Positions 22,701-34,089 of a stretch of DNA of 64,000 bases are shown here, piece after piece. The translations under genes and the position numbers were made by a program. A model generated the notes under the pieces. It was not told the origin of the DNA, ran no database searches, and worked only from the letters and a program-made list of their open reading frames with translations. Each line of letters begins with the position of its first letter. Position 1 is the stretch's first letter. The DNA is taken from positions 9,412,001-9,476,000 of the forward strand of contig CM067541.1 in the NCBI GenBank assembly GCA_034509755.1. Reading direction: 5' to 3'. Source of the DNA: Anisodus tanguticus. Taxonomy: Eukaryota > Streptophyta > Magnoliopsida > Solanales > Solanaceae.

Positions 22701-25700
22701 ATGGTGAAACTTCCTAGGACTATTTTCTTTAAGCCCTTTCAAAATCAAGTTTTTATGTATTGATTGAGTTTTGTTGAGATTGTAGTAATGAATTAGCTCA
22801 GTTTGGATACATTCAAGTAATGATTGTTTCTTGAATAACTGGGTTGATAACCAAATGTATAAACTTTCACTTTCATGTTATAGTGCTTTGGTTAAACTTC
22901 CTAAGGCTATTTTACTTAAGCCGTTAAAAAAATCAGTCTTTATGTATTAATTGAGTGGTGTTGTGACAGTAGTATTGAATTAGCTCAATTCTGGATCCAG
23001 TCAAGTTTTCTTAATTACTATGGGTTTTTGGCCATATATATATATTTCTACTTTCATGTTATACAGTTATAGTTCTTTTGGTAAACTTCCTAAGGCTATT
23101 TTTCTTAAGCCCTTTAAAAATCCAGTCTTTATGTATTAATTGAGTGTTGTTTTGACAGTAGTATTGAATTAGCTCAATTTTGGATCCAGTTAAGTAATGT
23201 GTGTTTCTTAATACTGTGTTTTTAACCAGATAGGGAATAAACTTTTACAGTCATGGTATAGTCCGCTGATTAAACTTCCTCAATTATTTCCCTTAAGCCC
23301 TTCAAGAATCTAATCTTTTTAGTTATATTGAGTCCTATTGTGGGATAGGAGGTTATGGAGGACACATATTAGGGTAGAAGATTAGTTAGTAGTCAAGTGT
23401 TATCCTTTCATACTTGTAGTCGTAGTATTACTCTTGTAGTTCCTGGTTCTTAGATTATTGATACTTATACTGTCTGTTGTTCTTGCACTTTGATTATCAT
23501 ATTATTTTATGATAGTTACGACTCCTTTTTTTCAGTCAGCTTTATCAAGTTTTTCATAGTATTGTCATGAGTTTTCTTTTATATCTACTACTTTAAAGTG
23601 TCTGTTCTTGTGCCGAGGATCTACCGAAAATAGCCTCTCTACCTCTCAAGGTAGGATAAGGTCTGCGTATACTCTACCCTCCCTAGACCCCACTATGTGG
23701 GATTTCACTGGGTATGTTGTTGTTGTTGTTGCTTTTGCTTTGTTTGTGCTTATTTTTTGTCTTGAGCCGAGGGTCTCGCGGAAACAACCGCTCTACCTAC
23801 CAAGGTAGAGGTAAGGTCTGCGTACACTCTACCCTCCCCAGACCCCACGTTGTGGGATTTCACTGGGTATGTTGTTGTTGAGTCCTATTGTGAGAGAGTA
23901 TTGAATGAACTTAAAATTAGATCAAGAAAAGTTATGGGTGTTTCTTGAATGCTTTGGAAAGTCATGTTTTTTTGCCAGACTGCTTTGGTTTGCTTTCCTT
24001 TGAGCCGAGGGTCTATCGGAAACAACCTCCCTACCTTCCAAGATAGGGGTAAGGTTTGCGTACACTCTATCCTCCCCAGATTCCACTTGTGGGATTACAC
24101 TGGGTATGTTGTTGTTGTTGTTGTAGTAGTAGTCATGTATAAGCTGGTCATTCAATTCAATTCCGCATGTTAAGATGATTATCATCATAAATCAATCAAT
24201 CAACTACTCCTCAATCCACAAAATAATTAATTTTTTTACGAATCCTCTGTATCGTTCACTCTCTTTAACTTCATTTCATTCCATTACTAAATAATTTGTC
24301 TATGAATTCCACATTTATCCTTAGATGCCCCTTCCTCATGTCGCTAAAAGGACCTCTAGTGACATGAGGAAGTTTGACATTTCATTGATTGGTGTATTTT
24401 TGTGAATATTTTTCTTTTCCTTTTCTCTTTTTGGTATTTATTGGGTGGGTCTTTGGCAAAAGAAGTTGTTTAGGGTGTGAATGATTGTCTTAATTTTGTT
24501 CATTGTCTATAGTGATGTCTTTTCGAGTCTTCTTATTTCTTATAAGAGATTTGTATGTTTGCGTAGAATGTAGATAAGTGAGTTCTGGAGAATTTCTAGG
24601 CTTAGATAACCCATAATTCTTTAGTATTTGAATAGTAATTATGACCTGAATTTATTTCTTTGATTGATTTATTTGCTATATCAATGGCATCCATTAGGAT
24701 GATATTTCATTCGAGCATTTAGTTTCTTGTCCTCAACTTCTCGCTTGATGATTTTTGAAGAAGTGCATGGTTCATTGTTTCTGTTCCTCTTTCAGATACT
24801 TAAAATTGTGCAACACAAAAGTGTTAGAGGACTTAGTGTTGTGGCCTTCGAACTCGAACTAATTGGTTATACCATTGCTTTGGCATATTGTCTTCACAAA
24901 GGGCTTCCGTTTTCAGCTTTTGGCGAATATGCTTTTCTTTTGATCCAAGGTACATTTGACATGCCAATAATACATTGACCGGATTCTTTAGTTCCTTTTG
25001 CTATATCTTGAGAAACTAGGGCTTCACAGCTTCTCAAATCTGCATCTTGCTGAGGTGGTTGTTTTAAATGATTAGACATCCCTTTCTATTCTTCAATTTT
25101 ACTGGAATGAATTGCAAGAATGACCTTCAGAAGAGGTGGTCTTGAACTTTGGGCGGCTTAACAAGTTCTTTTTTTTAAAATGACCTTTGTTGCCCATCAG
25201 ACATAAGTTGTGGGCATAAATTAGTTTTGCCTATGAGGCAAGAATTGGGACATTTCAATATAATGAACTTGCTCAATTGGCCACAAGTTTTGCCTCGTAG
25301 GCAAAATTGCATGTGTTGTTCGCAAGTCAATTTCTACTGAAACGCCTACCCAATAGGCAACACATTACACTATCTTCACTGTTTGTAACTTTTTGAAATA
25401 TCCCGAACTCCTGCCTCATAACTTATGCGCACATTACAACTAGAACTTATGGGCAACAAAAGTCATATGTGTCCTGCAATTTCTTGACTTCATTGAATAT
25501 ATGTTGCATTACCTTCAAGCAGCTCTACAATAGCCTTCGATCAATGCTTCTAATTGCGATTTTTCATTCTCGTATTTTCCTTTCATAAAGATTCAAGTCA
25601 AGTGTCTATGGAAAGGGGAAGGATAAAAAATTGGTGTCAGCTTTCAGTAAAGTGATGGCCGATGGTTTCACTATGCTTTTTTGATTAATGAATGATTCCT

Positions 25701-28676
25701 TCGTGGATGGAGTGCTTTAGCTTCAGTCAGTGTCAGTTTGAAATCTCATTTTTATACTTTCATATGTCTGGCTCAGTATCTCTAATATCTTGTGTGTTTT
25801 TTCTTGGTGCAGCTATAATTTTGGTTGCAATTATCTACTATTTTTCTCAACCTTTAGGAATGAAGACATGGATGAAAGGATTACTGTATCCTAATTTCAA
25901 CCTGCTCCACTTTTCATGATAAATATTCTTATAAACATGCACAAAAATATAATTGAGCCATTTATTTTAGACAACTCATGTTTATTTGTATCATTCTTCT
26001 ATGGAATTAGTCTGCAGTTACCTCCTTATTTAGTAAACAGATATTGTGCTGTAGCACCGACTATTTTGGCAGGTCAAATTGATCCCGTTCTTTTTGAGGC
26101 TCTCTATGTAAGTTATAGCCTTTAACTTTGGTCTGTTTCCTAGCTCTGTTTGTTTTCTGGGATAAAACATTCCAAAAGATTTACATTTCTATGCATTAAG
26201 GGGGTCCAAATGTACTCTTTACCTTTGCTCATGCTTTTCTGAAAATTATGAGAAATAAGAGTAAGAGATTGAGAGAATGCGTCACAAGTATCTTATGCCT
26301 AGAAGTTCGTATGCAATTCTTAACATTCTAATGCTCTTCCTTAAACTCAAAGTGGTTTTAGATGCTGAAGCATAACCCTTGAACTACTGGCACCTGTGTT
26401 TCTGGAATTAGTTACTGAGCAGAAATAGTTTTGGAACAGAAAACATTCTCTGGACTACTGAGAGTAGTGCTAGAACAATCGCCAAAAAGAAGAACGACGC
26501 AAGTGAGATTAGGAAAGAGACAAAATTTTAGAGGCTTGATACCTTGCGAGAAATAGGGAAGAGATTGAAAGAATGCATTAAATAAGTATTTTTATGCTGA
26601 AGAGTTTTCTTAAATGGTTTATACAACATGTGATATTTTCTTATGATGTTGGACAATATATCTAATCTAACAGTCTAACTAAACTAAATTGTTTCAGACT
26701 TCCCAACATGCGATCTTTCTTTTTGCAAGGATTCCGCAGATATGGAAGAACTTTAAGGTACATATTAATGCCATGATGGTTCTCATTTTCAGAGTGATGT
26801 TGGTATATGTTTGAAGTAACCTGGTTTTATTGGCTAAGTTCTAAAATAATGAATTCATTTACCTATTATGTTGGTTGTTAACTACTAAACATATTCTACT
26901 GCCAACTGCCTGTTAAAGGGCATATTATGTCTGGTCATACATACGTCTGTCACACACCTTGCTGTTCTTTTATTTTACTTGAAACTTGATTTCATATCGA
27001 AACAAGATGTGTTTATTGTGGATCAACTGGGAAGTGTAATTACTCTCTATGCCTTGACGATCCTTGAAATTTTTCTCTTATATGCTGTGGAAATGATGCC
27101 AGTGTTATGACGTGTTGAAAAGAAAGAAACGCTTGCGTCTCTAAAGCAGACTAGTATGAGTTCGGTTGTATTTGGGTAAAAGCAAACGACACATGCAAGT
27201 AGATGAATGTGCTGACATGAATAGCATATTCCTGACAGAATTCTTGTACTCGTTCTGTCAGGAATATGCTCTATGCGCACCCAAAGGGTACTGGCTGCGG
27301 GTTCCCTTGTCATACTCGTTCATCAAACGATTAGAAACCACCTCTCACCATATTTGCAGTCCCCATTTATTTGACTTCAGAGATCTTTTTGTGGCTTCAT
27401 CTATAATGTTCTCTTGCTTCCTACTTTATTTTATGCCGCCTTTTTAATTGCCTTCATTTGAGCAGGGCAAAAGTACTGGTGAACTGAGCTTTTTGACATT
27501 TTTGATGAACTTCACCGGTTCCATGGGTAAGTTAACTCTGACTGCGAACCTTTGCATGTAGATTCTCTGTTACCAAAATGGAGTTCTCATCTTCTTTACC
27601 TTTATATGTTGCAGTTAGAGTTTTTACCAGCCTCCAGGAAAAAGCTCCCATGAGTGGTATACTTTCTTATCTTGTTTGATCTGTACCTTCATATAATTTT
27701 GTCTATCCAAATATGGAAGCATTTTGTGTCTTATTTTATTTGGAACTTATAACCTGATGCATTCTTTGTCGTAATCTAGTTTTGTCAAATGTGCATAACA
27801 ATGATTAGAGCGTTACTCGTATATTGGGAGTCACATTACCCACAGTGTGACTGGGTGTTAAAAAAGGGTCACGTGAACCCATGGTCACCCGATTAAATTC
27901 GGTATAGTATGTGTATAATTCTTAAAATATATCTAGTATTACCTTTTGGAATCCATGCTATAAAAGGGTTAGTAGTGCACTTGGTTTAAAGCTAAACTAT
28001 TTACCTATAGGTTCAAGGATCAATCCCCATTTAATGCATTTTTTTTCTCCTTTCTCCTATAATGCACCCATCATCTAGAAATCCTAGATTCGCCTCTGCT
28101 AGTATCCTATTTTTTCACCATTGTCTGCAGCTCTAGTCGAATGTGATATTGGCTCAGTTTCTCCAGTCAAAGCATCTTTAAGGTATGCTTATGATGAAAG
28201 ACAAAAATACAAAGAATTTGTTCACCACCCGGGATGTCAATTTACGTACTAAATAGCACTACCATCCCTATCTTGGAAGCAAACAATATCGTCTCGTACC
28301 GTCATTCAATTTCTTAACAAGGTTTATCTTTAAATGATTTTCATATGTGATAGTAGACCATGAACATTTGAAATTCCTGAATAATATTCTTCTTTTTCTG
28401 TATCAGAAAGGATGTCTATAGTTTCTTATTCAGCATAACATGTCCAGAGTTATCTACCGCAAATTTGTTTCTATCATCTGGCGTAGTTTCAGCTTTACAT
28501 CTATCCTTGTATGATCTTTGTAATTTTACCAGTCCTGCCCTTGTAACTCTCCAAGTTTCGATGTATTTGCAGTTGCCTTGGCATCTGCGCTAGGCATACT
28601 GATGAATGGTACCATCTTGAGTCAAATAATCATTTATCAAAAGCCAACATCCCAGAAAGAGAAAAAGAAAGATTAG
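19739..28676 (+). CDS. MPDU1: Mannose-P-dolichol utilisation defect 1 (MPDU1) family PQ-loop protein
   Basis: Eight exons: 19739-19894, 24796-24949, 25813-25885, 26041-26107, 26698-26757, 27466-27526, 27615-27656 and 28573-28676. All introns are GT-AG and phases join without error into 238 codons plus TAG. The product matches plant MPDU1 homologues along its length: GSLSNGEFPEKDCLLPL, KSVRGLSVVAFELELIGYT, YYFSQPLGMKTW, DPVLFEALY, FTSLQEKAP. The two PQ-loop motifs are KLPQ (P51-Q52) and RIPQIWKNF (P163-Q164); several hydrophobic segments fit a multi-pass membrane protein. The C-terminus KKKD fits a KKXX ER-retrieval signal. Family members act in the ER and are needed for use of dolichol-phosphate sugars in N-glycan and GPI synthesis. 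The start is the first ATG in frame; ATG at 19763 is an alternative. Confidence 0.93.
19930..20450. repeat. Possible MITE in intron 1 around a G-rich minisatellite
   Basis: Outer parts contain motifs in opposite orientation (GTTGTGGTTTAATGACATTT, then later ATGGTTATATAACCACAG and ATGAACCACGGTAAACAACC). This suggests inverted-repeat structure with G-rich DNA in the middle. The boundaries are approximate. Confidence 0.35.
20112..20261 (+). repeat. G-rich GGTGG minisatellite in intron 1
   Basis: About 150 bp of almost only G and T (plus A) on the sense strand. The unit GAGGCGTGGTGGGGTGGG recurs at 20175, 20217 and 20242 (spacing 42 and 25 bp). Many runs of three to five G could form G-quadruplexes in the pre-mRNA. 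Minus-strand His/Pro ORFs over it are artefacts of the composition. Confidence 0.85.
21825..22692 (+). mobile_element. 5'-truncated L1-type LINE inserted in the tandem array
   Basis: 868 bp ending in a short A-rich tail (TTATAAAAAAA). It is flanked by the 14-bp target duplication ATAGTGCTATGGTG at 21811-21824 and 22693-22706. Only the 3' end of ORF2 is present, as expected of a 5'-truncated LINE. Confidence 0.9.
21900..22617 (+). pseudogene. LINE ORF2 C-terminus with RT zinc-binding domain
   Basis: Reads VIHWDLRFRRNLQDWEMEEF, then SDAWSWWASGNGLFTGRSYY. The zinc-binding region follows: WIPRAPRKVCFFAWLAARG, ITYVSWCFMCKSSGENADHL and LLLHC (zf-RVT, typical of plant L1 ORF2). An in-frame TGA at 22348-22350 splits the rest (LAIIWVIWKGRNQRAFEG) to the stop at 22615-22617. 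The reverse transcriptase core itself is missing. Confidence 0.88.
23600..23728 (+). mobile_element. TS-like SINE, 3' part (copy 1)
   Basis: GCCGAGGATCTACCGAAAAT, CTCTACCTCTCAAGGTAGGA, AAGGTCTGCGTATACTCTAC, then CACTGGGTATGTTGTTGTTG. The TTG-repeat end is the hallmark of the tobacco TS SINE family. The 5' limit is uncertain; related T-rich sequence extends back to about 23340. Confidence 0.7.
23762..23880 (+). mobile_element. TS-like SINE, 3' part (copy 2)
   Basis: GAGCCGAGGGTCTCGCGGAA, then GGTAAGGTCTGCGTACACTC, then TTCACTGGGTATGTTGTTGT. Direct repeat of copy 1, 5'-truncated. Confidence 0.7.
24000..24130 (+). mobile_element. TS-like SINE, 3' part (copy 3)
   Basis: GAGCCGAGGGTCTATCGGAA, then GGTAAGGTTTGCGTACACTC, then ACACTGGGTATGTTGTTGTT, ending in TTG and TAG triplets. 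Third direct copy, separated from copy 2 by about 120 bp that resembles the last unit of the 185-bp array. Confidence 0.7.
27223..27270. repeat. Perfect 18-bp inverted repeat in intron 5 of the MPDU1-like gene
   Basis: The left arm AGCATATTCCTGACAGAA (27223-27240) and right arm TTCTGTCAGGAATATGCT (27253-27270) are exact reverse complements with a 12-nt loop. The hairpin would form in the pre-mRNA between exons 5 and 6. Confidence 0.92.
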
Positions 28677-29514
28677 AAGTTTCAGCACAGCGTTCTGGAA
28701 TGGCTCTGGCTACTCGTTCCATTCTGCACCCTGGAGCTTACAGTCATGATCGTCGAGCTCAAAGAAGAACATGGATAATTCATCCATATAATACCCTGAG
28801 AATCTGCCTTAATTTTGCTTGCTTAAAATTTTAGATTGATCCATCAATTGCACAATTTTCCATTTTCACTTTAACCATAGTCCAAGTATGTGAAATCTTT
28901 TTCACATGAAGTATGCTAACACATAGGTGTAACAATTTCTTTTTGTTTCATCCCTGATAGTGCTTGCAAGGAATTTGGTAAACATGCGCTCATAGGGAAC
29001 TTCTTGTCTTGGAGTCACCAATATTATTTTTTGCAACTTGTGCATTAGTTGGGGGTATGGGTTGTCTCCTTATATAATTTTTTATGACAGGTGAAGTTCC
29101 GGTTGGTTTGCACTCATTTTAACTATTCTACTAGGTACTCTGCTACCTTTCACCAATATAGGTACCGCATAACACAGGCACCACGACTATTCATCGGGTA
29201 TCTTTTATCTTCATTAGTAGATGTATCGGCTAACTCTGCGAGCTTAGGTAGATGAAAGAAATGACTAGTCAACAATTGAAACTAATGTGGTTGTTGAGAA
29301 TAAATACTAAAGAAGGAAGCTGTTGGCATGTAAAGCCGCCATCGTTGATCTCGTTTTAACAAGGATCAAGAAAATAACAGATCTAATGAATGCTTGTCTG
29401 CTGCAAATTTAAAAAATGTGTAATGACAGACAAATTAAAGAACCCTCTGACAGCACCTTTGGTCAATGTAGCAGCTAGGATATTCGTTTACCAACAGATC
29501 ATATTTGTTTTGTG
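28677..29514. other. 3' flank of the MPDU1-like gene
   Basis: Probably the 3' untranslated region followed by AT-rich intergenic DNA. No ORF or repeat was recognised. The polyadenylation site cannot be fixed from sequence alone. Confidence 0.5.
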
Positions 29515-29757
29515 TTTTTTTTTTTTTTATATTTAGCTTCCTGGCTTACGCCAGACTATTTCTGGAGATAGTAGTCCCGATCCCTCAGCACTACTACCCG
29601 TAAATCGCGGGATGTGCCTGAATGACCAGGGTTTGAGAACAGAGCAACTGATATCACCTATAAGGTCCTATCCCAGAAGAGAGCAAATTGCTCCCACCAG
29701 GGTTCGAACCCACGCTGCAAGCCTCCAACTGGAAATTAAGTTCCCCTCCTTAAAATG
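29515..29757 (-). mobile_element. tRNA-derived SINE, minus strand
   Basis: The plus strand shows a run of 14 T (29515-29528), i.e. a poly(A) tail on the minus strand. Upstream on the minus strand lies GTGGGTTCGAACCCTGGTGG, a good RNA polymerase III B box. About 240 bp. An A box is not clearly seen and no target duplication was identified. Confidence 0.6.
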
Positions 29758-30411
29758 AGAGTAAATGTCTGATACCATACTTGTTACAATCCAAGTTCAT
29801 GGCACACATTATTCATTTTGAGCCTAGGTTCGCACAATTTGCCTTTTGAGCTATGCCATATTGAGCCCCAAAAGATCATGTGAACTTAAAAGTCATGTCT
29901 TACAAAAAATTTTACTTTCTGCTCCCATTTTGATATGAAATTCACCTAAGATGTCATGTGCACACCATCTTCAGAAGTCGGTCAGTTCTGCTTGACCCAT
30001 CTTCATCAGCTCGTCCTCTGTTAGGGACTCAAGGGCATCACGGTTTAAGGCCATAGTTTCAAAAGTTTTCTATCTTATTTGACCATAAATTTCAAAAGTT
30101 TTAAATTTTTTTCTTAATCTTCGTGTCTAATCAAATTTTATCACGTAAATTAAAATAAATGGAGTAATCAAATGTTAAACAAGTAGATTGCTTCGCATAT
30201 TCTTATTGAAAAATCAATACATTGTATGAAGATACTTGAACTCCTTGCAGTGATGATCTATTCTTCTACTGTATTTCTTTCTCTCGTACAATGTATTTGT
30301 TAGGAATCATCGTAAAACAAATCTTTTTATGTAAATCAAGTAACGGGAGTTAATCAAGATAAATTTATTCATATTTGACTAATGGACTATATGTTTGATC
30401 CTTTAGGAGCT

Positions 30412-31015
30412 GTTTGGACATGATTTGAAATCGCGAGATGAAATCATGATGATTTAAAGTTAAAGTTTTGTTTCGACATGTAATTTTAATTTTTTAAGTT
30501 GTATTTTTTCTTATAGACATAAAAAATCCCACAAGTTTGAAAACCATCAAAACTTTCTCAATTCTTATACAGTCTTACCAAATAGGCAAGTCATAGTTCA
30601 TAACAAAATTAATACGCTACTAGAAGGTCTTTCTAAAAAATACAACATCAATTGATCAAACTTTAGTTTAATAAAATGGAAAATTGAACATGAGTTGTAG
30701 TGTAACTACTCTTTAATATAATCCTCTCACATGGTTGGTAAGAGTAAATTTGTTATAAATATACTACAAACTTGTAGATCTTTTAATATTTGATATAAAT
30801 GATTGGTAAACATGACTGGTAAATATATCTATCAACTTATGAATCTATTTTTACAAAATATAAACTTATGGGTAAATTTTTACATTTAAAAAGTTTGAAA
30901 TCATGATTTGAAATCCCAAATTATGCCTTTTTGGATGATTTGAGATTTCATCTCATGAAATGAAATCTGAGATGAAATTACATATCCAAACGCTGATTTC
31001 ATCTCGCATGTCCAA
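30412..31015. mobile_element. MITE-like element with GTTTGGACATG ends
   Basis: The left end GAGCTGTTTGGACATGATTT and the right end (read in reverse) GACGTTTGGACATGCGAGAT form imperfect terminal inverted repeats. Further copies of the inverted motif (GATTTCATCTC, CATATCCAAACG) occur inside the right end. No protein is encoded. The target duplication is unclear. Confidence 0.55.
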
Positions 31016-31059
31016 ACGTCTACTTAGTTTTCTTTTCTCTCATTGGAGGTTGAGCCTCT

Positions 31060-31253
31060 TGTAAACGTGTAAATATATTTCCTACCCATAATTAGAATAT
31101 TTTCATATATTGTGTAAATATAATTATGGTAAGATTAGGATTCCTCTTTTGTATAGGCTTAGGATTCCTATTGTATAAGGGATGAATATTGTACTCTATA
31201 TATACCTTGATATTAATGAAATACTCATCAAGGGAGATTAATATCATCTTACA
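31060..31253 (+). repeat. 5' LTR of the Copia element
   Basis: 194 bp, TGTAAACGTG...CATCTTACA. It contains the TATA-like CTCTATATATACC and the GGGAGATTAATA block near its end. The primer site TGGTATCAAGAGCC follows at 31254. Confidence 0.95.
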
Positions 31254-31267
31254 TGGTATCAAGAGCC
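31254..31267 (+). other. Primer binding site
   Basis: TGGTATCAAGAGCC directly after the LTR, matching the initiator tRNA-Met type primer site of plant Copia elements. Confidence 0.85.
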
Positions 31268-31385
31268 AAATAAACAAAACCCTAAAAACCTTTCTCTTCC
31301 ACAGCCGTCGGCTGCCTCTCCTACGCCGCGGCCCTCCCGGATTTTCTTCTTGTTTTTCGGGTTTTTCCTTTCTTCTCTTCTCTAA

Positions 31386-32440
31386 ATGGCTATCCCTGAT
31401 TCTTCCACACTTTCTGACGCCTCTACCTCCACAAATCCCACCACAAAGTCATCACCCCCGTTTCATCCCGCCCTTCATCGTTTCCAACATCAAGAACCAT
31501 ATTCCCATTATTCTTGATCAAGAAAACAACCAGTATTCTCCCTGGGTTGAACTTTTTCGCAATCATGCATGTCTCTATAACGTGCTTGACCATATTCATG
31601 ACACTATTCCGCGCCCTACGGAGGTTGATGATTCTATCTGGCACCGTCTCGACGCCGGCGTCAAACAATGGATATATGGTAGTATCTCTCGGGATTTGCT
31701 CCTTACTATCATGAAATCGACTCCCACGACCCTTGACTTGTGGAATCGTTTGGAGGAAATTTTTCAGGACAACAAGCACACTCGTGCCGTGTATTTGGAA
31801 GAACAGTTCAACAAAACACGTCTTAAAAACTTCTCCAATGTCTCTGAGTACTGCAAGCAGCTTAAACTTCTAGCGGATCAACTCTCCAACATCGGCACGC
31901 TTGTCACGCGACGATAAAATGGTGCTACAAATGATTTCTGGCCTTACTAAGGGCGAATATGATACTTTGGCCACCATTATTCAACAGGCAGATCCGCTAC
32001 CGAGTTTTAACAAAGCTCGCTCACAATTGTTGCTCGAAGAAACCCGTCGTGCTAAGCAGGATGAGCACGCCCAGCAGGTGTTAGCTGTCGACACGCAACC
32101 TCAAGATCAGACGCCACCAGACAACTCCCAACAACGGCAGGGCCGCGGCGGCAAAGGTGGAAAAGGCCGCGGCGGTAGAGGAGGCCGTGGTCGTGGCAAG
32201 GGTCGCGGTCAACAGAACCAATAGCAGCAACAACAACAGAGATCGCAGAACAACTGGGCTGCGGCTCCTCAGCAGTTCGTCTACAGCGCCGTGGCGCCCC
32301 AGTTCAGAGTCGCGACGCCAAGTCCATTCCAGTACCAGCAGCCATATAATCCGTATTCTTACCCCGGTTTGCTAGGCCCCGCTCCAGCCCCACAACAGCC
32401 CACTTCATGCAAGGTCGGTCCCGCAGCCCTCCTCCCGCGG
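31386..32440 (+). pseudogene. Copia gag with frameshifts and a stop
   Basis: The natural start is probably ATG 31386 (MAIPDSSTLSDAST). A frameshift near 31470 moves the protein into the frame that reads VSNIKNHIPIILDQENNQYS, the conserved gag N-terminus, continuing WHRLDAGVKQWIYGSI. A second shift near 31905 leads to KMVLQMISGLTKGEYDTLAT. A Gly/Arg/Lys-rich basic stretch (about 32140-32220) replaces a zinc knuckle, followed by TAG at 32222-32224 and a Gln/Pro/Tyr-rich tail. No CCHC motif was seen. Confidence 0.88.
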
Positions 32441-32441
32441 C

Positions 32442-33790
32442 ATGACACCCACCGAGTTGGGGGGCGTTCAAACACCCTCTCTATGCAACAACGACAATAC
32501 TTGGTACATGGACTCGGGCGCCACATCTCACGTCACCCGGTCTGCGGTACTATTCCTAAAGCTGTTTCATGTAAAGCATCCTCAATATGTTACGGTTGGT
32601 AGTGGACAACGCATTCCGGTTAAGGGTTATGGTACCTCATACACACAACCTCCTCATCCACCCTTCTCCCTCAAAAACACCCTATATGCCCCACACATGA
32701 TTAAGAACCTCATATGTCGTCCGCCAATTTACTCGTAATAATTCGTCTCTCGTGGATTTTGACCCTTTTGGTTTTCTTGTAAAAGATCTTCATACGGGGA
32801 CACCTCTTACGAGATGCAATAGCACGGGGGATCTCTATCCATTCACTTCCACCTCATTTGCCGAGATCTTGCTCTCCCGTCACTCTAGCGGTGCCGTTTC
32901 TTCTTCAACCCGACATAATAGGCTTGGTCATCCAGGAGTCCCAGTTTTTAATTTTCTTAGAGGCAACAATTTCATTGCTTGTAATGGGAAACTTGCCCAA
33001 AATTGTGTTTCTTGCTCTTTAGGAAAACATATTCGTCTTCCGTTCAAATCATCTACTAGTGTTACATTTGCTCCTTTTGATATTATACATGCCGATTTAT
33101 GGACATCTCCTATCACTAGTTCTCTCGGTCATAAATACTATCTTGTGTTGCTTGATGATTTTTCACACTACGTTTGGTTATACCCTCTTAAATTTAAATC
33201 GGAAGTGTTTGTCAAATTTCTTGAGTTTCGCAAGTTCATTCAAACACAATTTGGAAAAGGCATAAAATTATTTCAGTGCGATAATGGTCGTGAATTCAAT
33301 AACTCTATGTTTCACCGTTTTTGTACCAATAATGGCATGGTCTTTCGCTTCTCCTGCCCTCACACCTCACCACAAAACGGTAAAGCTGAAAGAATCATCC
33401 GCACCATTAACAATATGATTCGCACCCTATTGATTCATGCCTCCCTCCCTCCACCCTTCTGGGTCTATCTTTGCTAAAATGTCGAATACACTCTAAATAT
33501 TCTCCCTACTAGCACTCTTCACAATATGACCCCTACCGAAATCCTCTACCATAGAATCCCCTCTTATGATCATCTATGAATTTTTGGTTGTCCGTGCTAT
33601 CCCAACCTTAGCTCCACCGCCCCTCACAAGCTCGCTCCTAGGTCCACTCCATGTGTCTTTCTAGGATTCCCGCCGAACCATAGGGGCTATCTATGCTATG
33701 ACTTGTCGACTCGTCAGATCCACATATCTCGTCACGTCACATTCGACGAGACCACATTCCCATTTTCGAATCTTCCAAAATTCCAAAAAT
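32442..33790 (+). pseudogene. Copia protease and integrase
   Basis: Protease: NTWYMDSGATSHVT, active Asp intact, with VGSGQRIPVKGYGT and FSLKNTLYAPHMIKNL. After a frame change (about 32720), the pre-integrase zinc-binding region HNRLGHPGVP plus CVSCSLGKH, then the core with HADLW, QCDNGRE and NGKAERI: all three catalytic residues kept. The core frame 32752-33477 ends at TAA; the same frame continues with more stops (near 33577 and 33790) through TPCVFLGFPPNHRGYLCYDL. This is the best preserved integrase in the window. Confidence 0.92.
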
Positions 33791-34089
33791 AGGACTACTC
33801 ATTTCTTGACGAGTCTGCCATCTCTCCCCTCATAATCGAACAACTCACATCCTCTGTTCCGTCGTCAGAGCCGCGGTGCCCAAACTTCAGAGAAGCCTGT
33901 CAACCTTCTAGCACCGCGACTCTCGATCCAGGAGCCGCGACACCTCCGACGGCTTCACCCCCACCCTCTCCTTATCCGACTTTACCCCCCATCTCATACA
34001 CCACTCCACCACCCACTGTCCCTACCCATCCAATGGAAACTCGTTCAAAGCATGGAATCTTCAAACCCAAAGTCCATTTCAACTTGTCT

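Larger units (their letters stand above)
20460..23330 (+). repeat. Tandem array of about 185-bp units in intron 1
   Basis: Each unit contains, in order, ACTTTCATGTTATAGTGCTT, CTTCCTAAGGCTATTTCCCT, GTCTTTATGTATTAATTGAG, TTGACAGTAGTATTGAATTA, CTCAATTTTGGATCCAGTTA and AATTACTCTGGGTTGATAAC. The GGATCCAG landmark occurs near 20671, 20847, 21037, 21183, 21370, 21553, 21737, 22808, 22993 and 23182: about ten copies, spacing mostly 176-190 bp, one shortened. A LINE insertion at 21825-22692 interrupts it. Confidence 0.9.

Noticed and set aside
27047..27447. ORFs on both strands within intron 5 of the MPDU1-like gene
   Set aside because: They overlap the intron hairpin, have no domains, and the exon chain of the gene skips them cleanly.
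29640..29730. tRNA gene suggested by GGTTCGAACCC
   Set aside because: No cloverleaf could be traced; poly(A) on one side and length fit a SINE.
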